DNA of 64,000 nt from Taibaiella sp. Its GTDB lineage: Bacteria; Bacteroidota; Bacteroidia; Chitinophagales; Chitinophagaceae. The translations under genes were made by a program, and so were the position numbers. The stretch is taken from the NCBI GenBank assembly GCA_013815385.1, contig JACDGL010000010.1, positions 1 to 64,000 of the forward strand, given 5' to 3'. Under the pieces are notes generated by a model. It was not told the origin of the DNA and did no database searches. It saw only the letters and a program-made list of their open reading frames with translations. Below are positions 40,824 through 50,023 of the stretch, piece after piece; the stretch's first letter is position 1; the number at the start of each line of letters is the position of its first letter.

Positions 40824-41342
40824 TTAAAACCCTTTTCGTCTGATGTAGTAAAGATTTCCTTTATCTGGGCAGTATAATAAAAAATAATTTTCCAACTCAT
40901 TGAAGTAAACGTAACTATAATAGTTTTTTGGGTTACTCAACTCATCATTAAATAAACGGCTACATTCCTTTTCTTCAAGATTATTTGCAGTTAATGTAAA
41001 CTTATATAGAGCCATTGTTGCTGTATCAATGGGACAACTTTTCCATTTTAAAACAATAGCCTCAGTATTTAATTCTTTATTTTCCCATTCATTTTTAAAT
41101 TTAGGATGACTTGTGTCAACTTTGGTATTATTCATTTTATATAAATAAAATTCAAAAACCTCTCCCTTAAAATTTATTCCAAGAAAATCAATACCACATT
41201 TTTTCTCTCCCACTCCATTGTAATTTGGGAAAAGCATTTTAAATTCCTTTTCTTTCAATGGGCTGAATGATAATTCTTGCATATATAGATAAATAACCAC
41301 CATTGATACGAGAAGTGCAGCTATGACTAAAAACTTTTTCAT
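40824..41342 (-). CDS. Hypothetical single-pass membrane or secreted protein
   Basis: The 172-residue product has an N-terminal hydrophobic segment (FLVIAALLVSMVVIYLYM) that is either an uncleaved anchor or a signal peptide, then a mainly beta-stranded domain with several cysteines (KKCGIDFLGINF, KWKSCPIDTATMALYKFTLTANN, KECSRLF, LLYCPDKGN). No family was recognised. A fragment of a close paralogue lies at 38308-38369, which shows local duplication linked to the REP elements. It is AT-rich and is followed upstream (minus strand) by the AHSA1 gene 8 bases away. Confidence 0.68.
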   Translation of the reverse strand: MKKFLVIAALLVSMVVIYLYMQELSFSPLKEKEFKMLFPNYNGVGEKKCGIDFLGINFKGEVFEFYLYKMNNTKVDTSHPKFKNEWENKELNTEAIVLKWKSCPIDTATMALYKFTLTANNLEEKECSRLFNDELSNPKNYYSYVYFNELENYFLLYCPDKGNLYYIRRKGF

Positions 41343-41350
41343 GATATATT

Positions 41351-41827
41351 CTACTTAGTAATAGCAACCATCTTGTCCATGCTTTGCTCCAGACCAATTT
41401 GCGCAAAGTTAGTTATCGTGCCAAATTCAGCGTATTCTGTTACGGTCATTTCTGTTGTATCGTTTGTTACTTCCCTGACAGTTACAATGGTTCTAATATC
41501 TATGGGAAAGTCGGGCGGCATACCTACGTTGGCAGGGTCAATTTTATTGCCGTCTTTATCAGATAAGCTTTGAATAAACTCGATGGTATGCAGGGGAACA
41601 ATATTTACATACTCCCAAACGGAATAAAATTCCCTACCACCCATTTCCTTCGGGGCTTTCATACTTACTATAGACCTACCGCCTTGCCGAAAATCTATTT
41701 CGGCCACAGGTGAAATATAATGCTTAGGGCCCCACCATCTCTTTACCAGCTCCGGTTCTGTCCAGAGCTTCCAAACCATTTCGATAGGCGCATTAAATAT
41801 TCTGGTAACCTCAATTTGCTTTGCCAT
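41351..41827 (-). CDS. SRPBCC/AHSA1-family protein
   Basis: The 158-residue cytosolic protein shows the START/Bet v1-like AHSA1 pattern: EVTRIFNAPIEMVWKLWTEPELVKRWWGP at the start, RQGGRSIVSM, and near the end GLEQSMDKMVAI. The fold binds hydrophobic ligands; no defined substrate is known for this subgroup. Together with the VOC protein and the ArsR regulator upstream on the same strand it forms a common bacterial module (ArsR, AHSA1, PhnB-like). Expression is probably under the ArsR protein's control. Confidence 0.88.
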   Translation of the reverse strand: MAKQIEVTRIFNAPIEMVWKLWTEPELVKRWWGPKHYISPVAEIDFRQGGRSIVSMKAPKEMGGREFYSVWEYVNIVPLHTIEFIQSLSDKDGNKIDPANVGMPPDFPIDIRTIVTVREVTNDTTEMTVTEYAEFGTITNFAQIGLEQSMDKMVAITK

Positions 41828-41900
41828 GTTTGCTCTAATGTCCCAATAAAATTATCGGGGAATTTATTATTTCATTCCCGCTTCTCTTTTATTCTTTCTA

Positions 41901-42332
41901 TCAGCTGCCCGCATTTTGCAGTGCCGCAATATCAAACTTTTGCATTTTCATAAATGCCTGCATCACCCGTGGTGCCTTTTCCTTATCGGACATTAGCTCG
42001 CCCAGTATGGCCGGTACTACCTGCCAGGATAACCCGAACTTGTCTTTGCACCAGCCGCACCTACTTTCCTTACCACCGTCTGCAATGAGCTTGTACCAAT
42101 AATGGTCTATCTCCTCCTGATCTTTGCAGGAAATAACAAAAGACACAGCTTCGTTAAACTTAAAATTATCGCCGCCGTTCAGGCCCATAAAGAGTTGCCC
42201 GTTAAGCTCAAAAGTGACCACCATTCCTGAATCAATGATGATCCTGGAATCAGGAAATATGGTGCAGTAAAAATCTGCTGCTTCTCTTGCCTGCCCATCG
42301 AACCAAAGACAGGGATACATTTGCTTGTTCAT
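41901..42332 (-). CDS. VOC-superfamily protein (PhnB-like)
   Basis: The 143-residue protein has the glyoxalase/bleomycin-resistance fold with the PhnB-type start PCLWFDGQAREAADFYCTIFPDSRI, the block FMGLNGGDNFKFNEAVSFVISCKDQEEIDHYWYKL and the C-terminal SWQVVPAILGELMSD. Members of this group are often mis-named demethylubiquinone methyltransferases; their ligand is unknown. Genes on both sides (AHSA1, ArsR) make it a member of one operon. Normal length, no signal peptide. Confidence 0.88.
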   Translation of the reverse strand: MNKQMYPCLWFDGQAREAADFYCTIFPDSRIIIDSGMVVTFELNGQLFMGLNGGDNFKFNEAVSFVISCKDQEEIDHYWYKLIADGGKESRCGWCKDKFGLSWQVVPAILGELMSDKEKAPRVMQAFMKMQKFDIAALQNAGS

Positions 42333-42359
42333 AAAATTTGCTTTAAAAGTGTTAGTTAA

Positions 42360-42698
42360 CTATTTTTTGATCCTATTCTTTTTCGTTTGCATTTCATTCA
42401 GCAGATCGTCCATAGCGGTAAGCCTTCCCTCCCACATTTGCCGGTAGGGCTCTAACCAATCAGCTATTACTTTCATTTTCTGAGGATTGAAGTGGTAATG
42501 AATTTCCCTGCCGGATTGGGTTTGATCGAGCAGTTGACATTCGTTTAATATCTGAATGTGCTTCGAGATCGTTTGTCTTGAGGAGTTAAAATTTTCGGCG
42601 ATCGCGCCCGGAGTCATTGCCTGTAATGCCACTAAAGCTAATATAGCCCTGCGGGTGGGGTCGGCAATGGCCTGAAAAACATCTCTACGTATTTCCAT
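42360..42698 (-). CDS. ArsR-family transcriptional regulator
   Basis: The 112-residue winged-helix repressor shows [52 protein letters not shown], with the recognition helix [12 protein letters not shown], and the wing [14 protein letters not shown]. It lacks the metal-binding CxC motif of arsenic sensors, as is typical for members that control AHSA1-type operons. It is the first gene of the minus-strand operon and would bind the duplicated operator at 42704-42744 next to its own start, repressing the operon. The ligand is unknown. Confidence 0.9.
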   Translation of the reverse strand: MEIRRDVFQAIADPTRRAILALVALQAMTPGAIAENFNSSRQTISKHIQILNECQLLDQTQSGREIHYHFNPQKMKVIADWLEPYRQMWEGRLTAMDDLLNEMQTKKNRIKK

Positions 42699-42703
42699 TT
42701 TAT

Positions 42704-42744
42704 GCAGCTATATGACTGCAAATATAATGCAGTTATCTGACTGC
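42704..42744. promoter_or_regulatory. Candidate ArsR operator (two 16-bp sites)
   Basis: GCAGCTATATGACTGC at 42704-42719 and GCAGTTATCTGACTGC at 42729-42744 differ at two positions, lie 25 bases apart (centre to centre) and each is itself a near palindrome (GCAGT ... ACTGC). They sit 6-46 bases upstream of the arsR ATG. This is the layout expected for a dimeric winged-helix repressor that controls its own operon. Confidence 0.7.
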
Positions 42745-42828
42745 GCAAATTTTATTTATGTACCCCGAACGCATAATTACTCACCATCTTCATTTCTGAT
42801 AGCAGGAAATAATAAATCAAAAAAATCG

Positions 42829-42836
42829 TACGTTTG
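42829..42836 (+). promoter_or_regulatory. -7 box upstream of the acyl-CoA dehydrogenase gene
   Basis: TACGTTTG matches TAnnTTTG exactly, 38 bases before the ATG at 42875. No clear -33 TTG at standard distance. Confidence 0.5.
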
Positions 42837-42874
42837 CTGCAATTTTCCACGTATAAATATCTCTGTTCCATAAT

Positions 42875-44017
42875 ATGAACTTTCAACTTACAGAAGAACA
42901 GTTAGCGGTGCAAATGGCCGCACGCGATTTTGCCCGGAACAAATTGCTGCCCGGCGTAATAGAACGTGATGAAAAGCAAAAGTTCCCAACTGAGCAGATA
43001 AAGGAACTGGGCGAGCTGGGCTTTCTGGGTATGATGGTAGACCCAAAGTATGGCGGATCGGGACTGGACACCATATCTTATGTGCTGGCAATGGAAGAAA
43101 TATCTAAAATAGATGCCTCTACCAGCGTGTGCATGAGCGTAAATAACAGCCTTGTATGCTGGGGACTGGAAAAATACGGCACTGAAGAACAAAAACAAAA
43201 ATACCTGACACAGATAGCCAGCGGCCAGAAGCTGGGCGCCTTTCTGCTAAGCGAACCGGAAGCGGGAAGCGACGCAACATCGCAACGCACTACTGCCGAA
43301 GATATGGGCGACCACTACCTGGTAAACGGCACCAAGAACTGGATCACCAATGGCAGCACCGCCAGCTACTACCTGGTAATAGCACAAACCTACCCTGAAA
43401 AAGGACACAAGGGAATAAATGCACTGATAGTAGAAAAAGACAGCCCGGGTGTAACGGTGGGCGCTAAGGAAAATAAGCTGGGAATACGAGGCAGTGACAC
43501 ACACAGCATCATGTTTCAGGATGTGAAGGTGCCAAAGGCTAACAGGATAGGTGATGATGGTTTTGGATTCACCTTTGCCATGAAGGTGCTGGCAGGTGGC
43601 AGAATAGGTATAGCCAGCCAGGCACTGGGCATAGCCAGCGGCGCTTACGAACTGGCGCTGAAATACAGTAAAGAACGCAAAGCATTTGGTAAAGAAATAA
43701 GCAACCACCAGGCTATAGCCTTTAAGCTGGCAGATATGGCCACCGCCATAGAGGGCGCACGCCTTATGTGCCTGAAAGCCGCATGGACCAAGGACCAGGG
43801 ACAGGACTACACACTATCTGCAAGTATGGCCAAGCTGTACGCATCTGAAATAGCCCAGTGGGTAACCAATGAGGCCATACAGATACATGGAGGATACGGG
43901 TATGTAAAGGAATTCCACGTAGAGCGCCTGATGCGTGATGCGAAAATCACCCAGATATACGAGGGCACATCGGAAGTACAGAAGATAGTGATAAGCCGTA
44001 CCGTACTGAAGGGGTAA
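42875..44017 (+). CDS. Acyl-CoA dehydrogenase (short/medium chain)
   Basis: The 380-residue FAD enzyme oxidises acyl-CoA to enoyl-CoA in beta-oxidation. Signatures are MMVDPKYGGSGLDTISYVLAMEE, LLSEPEAGSDATSQ (acyl-CoA dehydrogenase signature), NWITNGSTA, the FAD-site RKAFGKEISNHQAIAFKLADM, and the C-terminal catalytic glutamate in QIYEGTSEVQKIVISR. It is close to butyryl-CoA dehydrogenases in length and motifs. In contrast to the divergent flavoprotein at 5974-7086, all catalytic features are kept. It is a single gene with its own promoter. Confidence 0.93.
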   Translation: MNFQLTEEQLAVQMAARDFARNKLLPGVIERDEKQKFPTEQIKELGELGFLGMMVDPKYGGSGLDTISYVLAMEEISKIDASTSVCMSVNNSLVCWGLEKYGTEEQKQKYLTQIASGQKLGAFLLSEPEAGSDATSQRTTAEDMGDHYLVNGTKNWITNGSTASYYLVIAQTYPEKGHKGINALIVEKDSPGVTVGAKENKLGIRGSDTHSIMFQDVKVPKANRIGDDGFGFTFAMKVLAGGRIGIASQALGIASGAYELALKYSKERKAFGKEISNHQAIAFKLADMATAIEGARLMCLKAAWTKDQGQDYTLSASMAKLYASEIAQWVTNEAIQIHGGYGYVKEFHVERLMRDAKITQIYEGTSEVQKIVISRTVLKG

Positions 44018-44121
44018 ACCCAATATAGTACCCTAGAACCAATACAGCGTGGATAGTAGAAAAACTTTCGTTATATTTACTATCGACCCTTATCATTTTC
44101 TATACCCGTAAGTTGCCAGCC

Positions 44122-46866
44122 ATGAAAAAAATTGCTTGTTCAATAATAGTTACGATGCTATTATTTTGCGGTAATACGGCGAATGCACAACCCGCTATAG
44201 TTAGGGCAGTGAACCTGATACCCAACCCCGGCTTTGAATCACTAAACAATTGTCCCAGCGGATTAAATGGAATAGCCTTTAGCCCCACCTACACCTATTT
44301 CCCTACTGCTACGAATTGGGTGGCTGCTTTAAAGAATGGCTTACCTGATTGCTTTAATTCCTGTGCTACATCAACGTTGGTAAAAGTACCGACTAATAAT
44401 TATGGCTATTCTGCGCCCAATAGTGGCAATGGCTATGCGGGCTGCTACATGTATTATGCAACCAGCACTACAGACTACAGAGAGTATCTGCAAACTAAAC
44501 TACCGGTAACACTAAGCGCTACCAACTACTACTACCTTACTTTTTTTGTAAAGCTTTCTACGTACCATACCGGCGGCACCCTGACGGCAATAGATCAATT
44601 AGGCGTTCATTTTTCGGTATCACAGGTCAACGACTCCGTTCATAATACTTTCCTCCCCCTATCGGCCGATATAGTAAACAGAAGCGGGAACTATATAACA
44701 GATACAACAAACTGGGTAAAGATAGAAGGCATATATACCGGCACAGGCGGCGAACAATGGCTAACGTTAGGACATTTTAAAGACACTACCGCACTGCCCA
44801 GCTATACCTTGTTAGGTACTGCTACCGGCACCAATATCTGCTACATGTACGTAGATGATGTGAGCATAATAGACATAGACAGCTCTTATATAATAGATAC
44901 ACTTTATTGTGCGCCTTCATTTCCTTATAAAATAACCGGCACCCATATAGCAGGCGCCTACAAATGGAATACTGGCGCTACCACCGATACCCTATCTGTA
45001 ACCGATACGGGCACGTATTGGCGTAAAACTACTTATCTGAATACAATATTCTGGGATACCATAAGGGTGCAAAAATTACAGATAACGGGCGGCGTATTTA
45101 ACTCGTGTAAAAAGATATTCCCAGATTCGCTTACGGGAACACAGCCGGTTGGAAAAGCCAGGTATAAATGGAACACCGGGGATACCACTGCCACACTGGT
45201 AATAAATGATACAGGAAAATACTGGCGCTCTACCACCGGGCTGCCATGCATACAATACACCGATACCTTTAAAGTGAAGCTACTGATTGATAAAGGCTGG
45301 GATACTACTGTGTGTGTAAAAAACTTTCCAGATACCTTGTACGGAAGCAAGATACCCGGTACTTACCGTTGGAATAACGACTCTACCAAAGTGTATACAG
45401 TAATTTATGATACCGGACTGTACTGGCGCACTACCTTTCTACCACCCTGTACCCATTTTACAGATACCATAAGGGTGAAACGGCTACAGGATACCGGAAT
45501 GACCACCAACCTGTGTATGGACATCTTTCCGGTAAGGCACCTGCTGACGATAACCGGGGAAGCACCCTTTAATCCCAGCACTTATGTATGGAATACAGGC
45601 GATACGACAGCCACGTTATTAATAACCGATACCGGAAAGTACTGGAGGATAACTAAGGGGTTGCCCTGCACACACTATACAGACACTGTATATGTGCATA
45701 TGGTGCACGATACCGGTATAGATACACTTATCTGCAACAAAATATTCCCTGATACATTGCGACCACCGATAACTATAGGAAAGAAGCCAAGGTATATATG
45801 GAACACCGGTGATACTACTGCAACCCTGGTAGTAAATGATACTGGTATCTATACCCGCCATACCACCGCCCAATATTGCTATGATTATATAGATACACTG
45901 CATGTATCGTACACACCAAAACCTAACCTGGGGCCTGATAGCAACCATTGCTATATAGACAGCATAGTGACGCTTGCCGCCAACCATACATATGTGCGCT
46001 ACAGGTGGAGCAATGGTGATACCACCCATGATACGCGTGCACAAACAACCGGCCAATACATACTTACAGCCACGGACCAGTGCGGTACAGAAAAGGATAC
46101 TATAAACATTGGCTTTAAGCCACCTGTGCCGTTGCCATTGGCACGCGATACATCGTTATGCCAAAGACCCCCTGATAATCGGGTTGACACGCTGATACCG
46201 CATGTAGTGGGCGACAGCATACGCTGGTATAGTGATAGTCTCGGCAGTGGCAGCTTTTTCCAGCCAACCATTGACTATAACAAGCCGGGCAAGACCACCG
46301 TATATGTAACACAGACAATAAATAACTGTGAAAGCGGTAAGATACCCATACTGATAGATGTAAAGGCATACCCACATGTGACCCTGGGACCCGATACGGT
46401 AATATGCAAGCAGCTACCCCTGCTGATAGGTGCCAGAAATGACAGCTTCAAATACGCCTGGAACACAGGCGATAGCCTATGCTGTATACAACCACAGACA
46501 TCAGGACTATATATATTATCAGCAACCAACGCATGTGGCACTGTATACGACAGCATACGCGTGAACCTACTTAACTGCTGGAAGGAATGCCTGTGGATAC
46601 CCGATGCCTTTACACCAAACGGAGATGGGAAAAATGATAAATTCCACCTTATAGAGCGCTGCCCGTTGAGTGAATACTATATACGCATCTTTAACAGGTG
46701 GGGAGAGCTTGTTTTCTTATCGGATAATATAAATTATAGTTGGGACGCCATACAAATGGGCAAGCCTGTAGAGCCCGGCACCTATTACTATATGATCGAG
46801 TTTCTCGCGAATATAACAGGGGCAACCCATGTGATACTGAAAGGCGAGGTATTAGTAATACGATAA
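44122..46866 (+). CDS. Large secreted repeat protein with gliding-motility-type C-terminus
   Basis: The 914-residue protein has a signal peptide (MKKIACSIIVTMLLFCGNTANA, then Q), a lectin-like N-terminal part (NLIPNPGFESLNNCPSG, about 25-260), five repeats of 67-73 residues with the core WNTGDTTATLVINDTGKYWR starting at residues 282, 350, 417, 490 and 560, two further Ig/PKD-like units with related WSNGDTT and WNTGDS cores, and a CHU_C-type C-terminal domain (LWIPDAFTPNGDGKNDKF ... RIFNRWGELVF). The C-terminus indicates export by the T9SS. Repeats rich in Thr/Asp suggest a surface adhesin; this is inference. ATG 44122 chosen over a TTG at 44113. Confidence 0.88.
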   Translation: MKKIACSIIVTMLLFCGNTANAQPAIVRAVNLIPNPGFESLNNCPSGLNGIAFSPTYTYFPTATNWVAALKNGLPDCFNSCATSTLVKVPTNNYGYSAPNSGNGYAGCYMYYATSTTDYREYLQTKLPVTLSATNYYYLTFFVKLSTYHTGGTLTAIDQLGVHFSVSQVNDSVHNTFLPLSADIVNRSGNYITDTTNWVKIEGIYTGTGGEQWLTLGHFKDTTALPSYTLLGTATGTNICYMYVDDVSIIDIDSSYIIDTLYCAPSFPYKITGTHIAGAYKWNTGATTDTLSVTDTGTYWRKTTYLNTIFWDTIRVQKLQITGGVFNSCKKIFPDSLTGTQPVGKARYKWNTGDTTATLVINDTGKYWRSTTGLPCIQYTDTFKVKLLIDKGWDTTVCVKNFPDTLYGSKIPGTYRWNNDSTKVYTVIYDTGLYWRTTFLPPCTHFTDTIRVKRLQDTGMTTNLCMDIFPVRHLLTITGEAPFNPSTYVWNTGDTTATLLITDTGKYWRITKGLPCTHYTDTVYVHMVHDTGIDTLICNKIFPDTLRPPITIGKKPRYIWNTGDTTATLVVNDTGIYTRHTTAQYCYDYIDTLHVSYTPKPNLGPDSNHCYIDSIVTLAANHTYVRYRWSNGDTTHDTRAQTTGQYILTATDQCGTEKDTINIGFKPPVPLPLARDTSLCQRPPDNRVDTLIPHVVGDSIRWYSDSLGSGSFFQPTIDYNKPGKTTVYVTQTINNCESGKIPILIDVKAYPHVTLGPDTVICKQLPLLIGARNDSFKYAWNTGDSLCCIQPQTSGLYILSATNACGTVYDSIRVNLLNCWKECLWIPDAFTPNGDGKNDKFHLIERCPLSEYYIRIFNRWGELVFLSDNINYSWDAIQMGKPVEPGTYYYMIEFLANITGATHVILKGEVLVIR

Positions 46867-46904
46867 GTGTAAAGTGGAGTGAGTGGGTAAACCCAATATA
46901 ATCA

Positions 46905-47207
46905 TCAGTTACGCTGCCAAATTACTTTACCATACTTGTCTATCTGGATCTTCAGATCTGCATTTTTTATAGAGCTGTAGGCGAGCACATCAAAAAAATA
47001 AGGCATCGTAGTTTGCTCCAGCAGGTCATTCACCTGCCATAATATGCCCTCTATATTATCCCCTATCAGTGCAATATCAACATCGGAACCCGGCTTATAC
47101 GTATCTAAAGCACGCGAACCAAAAATCAATGCCTTTTCTATAACAGGGAAACCCTCCATTATGCTACAGATAGAATGTATGTCTGAATCACGTAGACCAA
47201 AAGCCAT
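46905..47207 (-). CDS. Minimal nucleotidyltransferase (MNT), antitoxin-like
   Basis: The 100-residue protein shows the minimal nucleotidyltransferase motif FGSRALDTYKPGSDVDIALIG (GS followed by DxD) and the later acidic strand FFDVLAYSS. MNT proteins of this size pair with HEPN proteins; in studied pairs they neutralise the HEPN ribonuclease by adding nucleotides to a tyrosine. Its ATG overlaps the HEPN stop codon (TAATG), so the two are translationally coupled. Confidence 0.88.
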   Translation of the reverse strand: MAFGLRDSDIHSICSIMEGFPVIEKALIFGSRALDTYKPGSDVDIALIGDNIEGILWQVNDLLEQTTMPYFFDVLAYSSIKNADLKIQIDKYGKVIWQRN

Positions 47208-47602
47208 TATTTATCGCTTAACCACTGATGTAATAAAATGATCTGCTCTGCGTAAGCTGTTCTTATATTATGCAATACCTCTGCCGCGTGTTCCTCATCA
47301 TAAGTATGGGCTATAAGATTCCTGCTATCCAGCATTTGGAGCCAGATATGTCCGTCGGGAAGAATATGATCATTAAAAGCCTGTTTTATAACTTCTTTAG
47401 GGCTAGCAATTATGTAGCCTTTTTCATTCAAATAATCTTTCAATGTCTTCCAGGCAAGCTCAAATGCCAATTCAAAATAATGGACTATACCTGCACGTTC
47501 TACTTCTGTAGGCTCAGGTATTGCAATAGCTGTTCGCAGATTTTCTACTGCTTTAGAAAAATTCAGGTACCGTTGTCGCCAGCGCGCTGATGGTGCATCC
47601 AT
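47207..47602 (-). CDS. HEPN-domain protein, toxin-like partner of MNT
   Basis: The 131-residue all-helical protein belongs to the HI0074/HEPN substrate-binding type: WRQRYLNFSKAVENL at the start, FELAFELAWKTLKDYL in the middle and the Rx4H-type motif in SRNLIAHTYDE, the putative ribonuclease site. In typical HEPN/MNT systems this is the toxin and it precedes the antitoxin gene, as here. ATG 47602 is preferred over a GTG/TTG-started longer frame that would overlap prfC. No nearby defence genes. Confidence 0.88.
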   Translation of the reverse strand: MDAPSARWRQRYLNFSKAVENLRTAIAIPEPTEVERAGIVHYFELAFELAWKTLKDYLNEKGYIIASPKEVIKQAFNDHILPDGHIWLQMLDSRNLIAHTYDEEHAAEVLHNIRTAYAEQIILLHQWLSDK

Positions 47603-47624
47603 AAGTGTAAAGATAAAAGAATAT

Positions 47625-49220
47625 CTACTTTGCCATAGCAGTCTTGAACTCTGAGGTAAAATGGAATTCGATACCGGGATTATTCTGGCGCTCGGTGTTG
47701 AGGAACCACTCGCTCTGGGCAAGGTAAACAAGATTGCCGTCTTTATCTTCCATTACATTGCCCTGCTTGAAACGGACAAAGTCATCGATGGCTTTTTTGT
47801 CGCCGGTAATCCAGCAGGCTTTGTAAAATGCCATAGGTACAAATGCGCATGATGCACCATACTCCTGCAGCAGGCGGTACTGTATCACTTCGAACTGGAG
47901 CTCCCCTACGCAACCTATTATCTTGCGGATGCCGCCGTGCTGTGTAAATAGTTGTGCTACCCCTTCGTCTGTTAGCTGGCGGATACCTTTTTCAAGCTGC
48001 TTGGTCTTCATCGGGTCTTTATTTACCAGCTCCTTAAATATCTCCGGAGAAAAGGTGGGAATACCAGTGAACTGTAACTGCTCCCCTTCCGTAAGGGTAT
48101 CACCGATCTTAAAACTACCCGTATCGAACAAGCCAATAACATCGCCTGGAAATGCCTCTTCTATCACGTCTTTTTCACGAGCCATGAAAGAATACGGATT
48201 ACTGAAACGAACCTCTTTTTCGAGGCGGGTATGCTTATAAAAAGTATTGCGGGCAAATTTACCCGAGCATATCCTCATGAACGCAATACGATCGCGGTGG
48301 CGGGGATCAAGATTGGCATGTATCTTAAAAATGAATCCGGAGAATTTATCCTCCTCAGGGGATACAAAGCGCTTATCTGTTTCCCGACCCAGCGGTGCAG
48401 GCGCAACGCGAATAAAAGTATCCAGCAGCTCCTTTACGCCAAAGTTATTGACCGCACTGCCAAAGAAGACAGGCGCTACCTTTGCATCGCGATAACTGGC
48501 AATATCCAAAGGCCCATATACACCCTCCAGCAGCTCTACATCTTCGCGTAGCTGGTTAGCATCGCGCTCACCTACTTTTTCATCGAGCAGGGGGTCGCTG
48601 AGATTTGGAATAGGTACTGTATTCTCTTCGGTAGATTTCTGGCTCGCAGTAAACAACTGCAGGCTCTTATCATAGAGATTATATACCCCTTTAAATTCTT
48701 TGCCCATATTAATAGGCCAGGAAAGCGGGTGTAAGGATATATTCAGCTCCTTTTCTATTTCATCCAGCAGATCGAATGGATATTTACCATCCCTATCCAG
48801 CTTGTTTACAAAAACAATAACAGGGGTATCGCGCATACGGCATACTTCCATCAGTTTGCGGGTCTGCTCTTCTACCCCGTTCACGCTGTCTATTACCAGT
48901 ATTACGCTATCCACAGCAGTAAGCGTACGATAGGTATCCTCCGCAAAGTCTTTGTGACCAGGTGTATCGAGGAGGTTTATCAGCACATCATTATATTCAA
49001 AGCTCATTACAGAGGTAGCCACAGAGATACCCCGCTGGCGCTCTATCTCCATAAAGTCACTGGTAGCATGCTTCTTTATCTTATTGCTCTTCACCGCGCC
49101 GGCCACCTGTATGGCACCACCAAACAACAGTAGCTTTTCTGTAAGCGTGGTCTTACCGGCATCCGGATGGGATATAATGGCAAAGGTGCGCCTGCGGGAT
49201 ATTTCTTTACTATACTTCAT
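47625..49220 (-). CDS. prfC: Peptide chain release factor 3
   Basis: The 531-residue GTPase recycles class I release factors after termination. G motifs are [14 protein letters not shown] (G1), RGISVATS (G2), DTPGHKDF (G3) and NKLDRDG (G4), and the C-terminal domains include the RF3 block [22 protein letters not shown]. Length agrees with E. coli RF3. ATG 49220 is used. The HEPN/MNT genes lie 23 bases downstream on the same strand. Confidence 0.96.
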   Translation of the reverse strand: MKYSKEISRRRTFAIISHPDAGKTTLTEKLLLFGGAIQVAGAVKSNKIKKHATSDFMEIERQRGISVATSVMSFEYNDVLINLLDTPGHKDFAEDTYRTLTAVDSVILVIDSVNGVEEQTRKLMEVCRMRDTPVIVFVNKLDRDGKYPFDLLDEIEKELNISLHPLSWPINMGKEFKGVYNLYDKSLQLFTASQKSTEENTVPIPNLSDPLLDEKVGERDANQLREDVELLEGVYGPLDIASYRDAKVAPVFFGSAVNNFGVKELLDTFIRVAPAPLGRETDKRFVSPEEDKFSGFIFKIHANLDPRHRDRIAFMRICSGKFARNTFYKHTRLEKEVRFSNPYSFMAREKDVIEEAFPGDVIGLFDTGSFKIGDTLTEGEQLQFTGIPTFSPEIFKELVNKDPMKTKQLEKGIRQLTDEGVAQLFTQHGGIRKIIGCVGELQFEVIQYRLLQEYGASCAFVPMAFYKACWITGDKKAIDDFVRFKQGNVMEDKDGNLVYLAQSEWFLNTERQNNPGIEFHFTSEFKTAMAK

Positions 49221-49384
49221 TCATCAGGAATCAAACTTCAAAGTCTAAAAAACTCAGATCATAAAAGCTATGATATTTGAAACAGGGTGCAAAGTTCCGA
49301 AAAAGGAGGCATTTAACCCTGAAAATAGCAGAAAATGTGGATAGTATGTTTGTTAATAAGCCACTTATGTATGGGTAGGGATGT

Positions 49385-49392
49385 TATTTTTG
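49385..49392 (+). promoter_or_regulatory. -7 box upstream of the membrane protein gene
   Basis: TATTTTTG is a perfect TAnnTTTG box. It overlaps a possible ATG at 49381 and therefore argues for the start at 49411. Confidence 0.55.
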
Positions 49393-49410
49393 TACCAAAT
49401 TGTACCAGCC

Positions 49411-49968
49411 ATGTCATTGACGAGATTACAGGAAGACCTGTTGCAGGATTTTAAGGAGCAGAAAACTTTTATCCATGAACAGGTATTGTTGTTCACCCCT
49501 ATGGCTGCATCTTTACAGAAGCCAGCCGCATCAAGACTGGTGAGCAAGGGCTCGCTGATACTGTGCGAAATATTCTGCTATACTTTGTGCGCCGGAACAG
49601 TAGTGTTTGCGGTGATGATGCAAAAAATATACCCTTTCACCACGCTGGCGGACATGCTTTATGATACACAAACAAGGATGACCCTAGGCTTCAGGAATGT
49701 ACTGATGCTAACCGGCGGGGTATACAGCATAGCGGGCCTATGTGCTTTACTATTCTATATAATAGCCCGTACCATGCGTGCGATACGACTGAAAAATGAC
49801 ATACTGCATGAAGCAGGAAGAGATATGAAAGGACTGGTAGGCAAACTGCTACGGCGCAAGGCAGAAATAGAGGCTATAGAACAGCGGCATTTTACCGAGC
49901 TGCCCGATATGACCCTGACAAACAGAACCGATACCAACGAAGTGCTAAACCCCGGGTACGAGGGCTGA
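49411..49968 (+). CDS. Hypothetical two-helix membrane protein
   Basis: The 185-residue protein (MSLTRLQEDLLQDFKEQKTF...) has a charged N-terminal helix, two membrane helices (about 49-70 and 100-122: LILCEIFCYTLCAGTVVFAVMM and VLMLTGGVYSIAGLCALLFYII) and a basic cytosolic tail (RRKAEIEAIEQRHF). I recognise no family. Topology suggests both ends in the cytosol. ATG 49411 is chosen because an ATG at 49381 would overlap the promoter box. It begins a run of six plus-strand genes. Confidence 0.7.
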   Translation: MSLTRLQEDLLQDFKEQKTFIHEQVLLFTPMAASLQKPAASRLVSKGSLILCEIFCYTLCAGTVVFAVMMQKIYPFTTLADMLYDTQTRMTLGFRNVLMLTGGVYSIAGLCALLFYIIARTMRAIRLKNDILHEAGRDMKGLVGKLLRRKAEIEAIEQRHFTELPDMTLTNRTDTNEVLNPGYEG

Positions 49969-49998
49969 TACGAGCAGGTATAGCATTTATTATCCAAT

Positions 49999-50006
49999 TA
50001 TTTTTG
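49999..50006 (+). promoter_or_regulatory. -7 box upstream of the DUF1835 gene
   Basis: TATTTTTG matches TAnnTTTG exactly, 17 bases before the ATG at 50024, so this gene has its own promoter. Confidence 0.5.
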
Positions 50007-50023
50007 CAAGAAGAACAATAACA

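Noticed and set aside
44011-46902. Shared segment GGGTAAACCCAATATA at 44012 and 46885
   Set aside because: Sixteen identical bases at two gene ends can arise by chance in a window of this size, and no structure other than the short palindrome GGGTAAACCC was seen.
49381-49410. Upstream ATG start for the membrane protein at 49411
   Set aside because: The extension overlaps a perfect TAnnTTTG promoter box, and the downstream ATG gives a better N-terminus.
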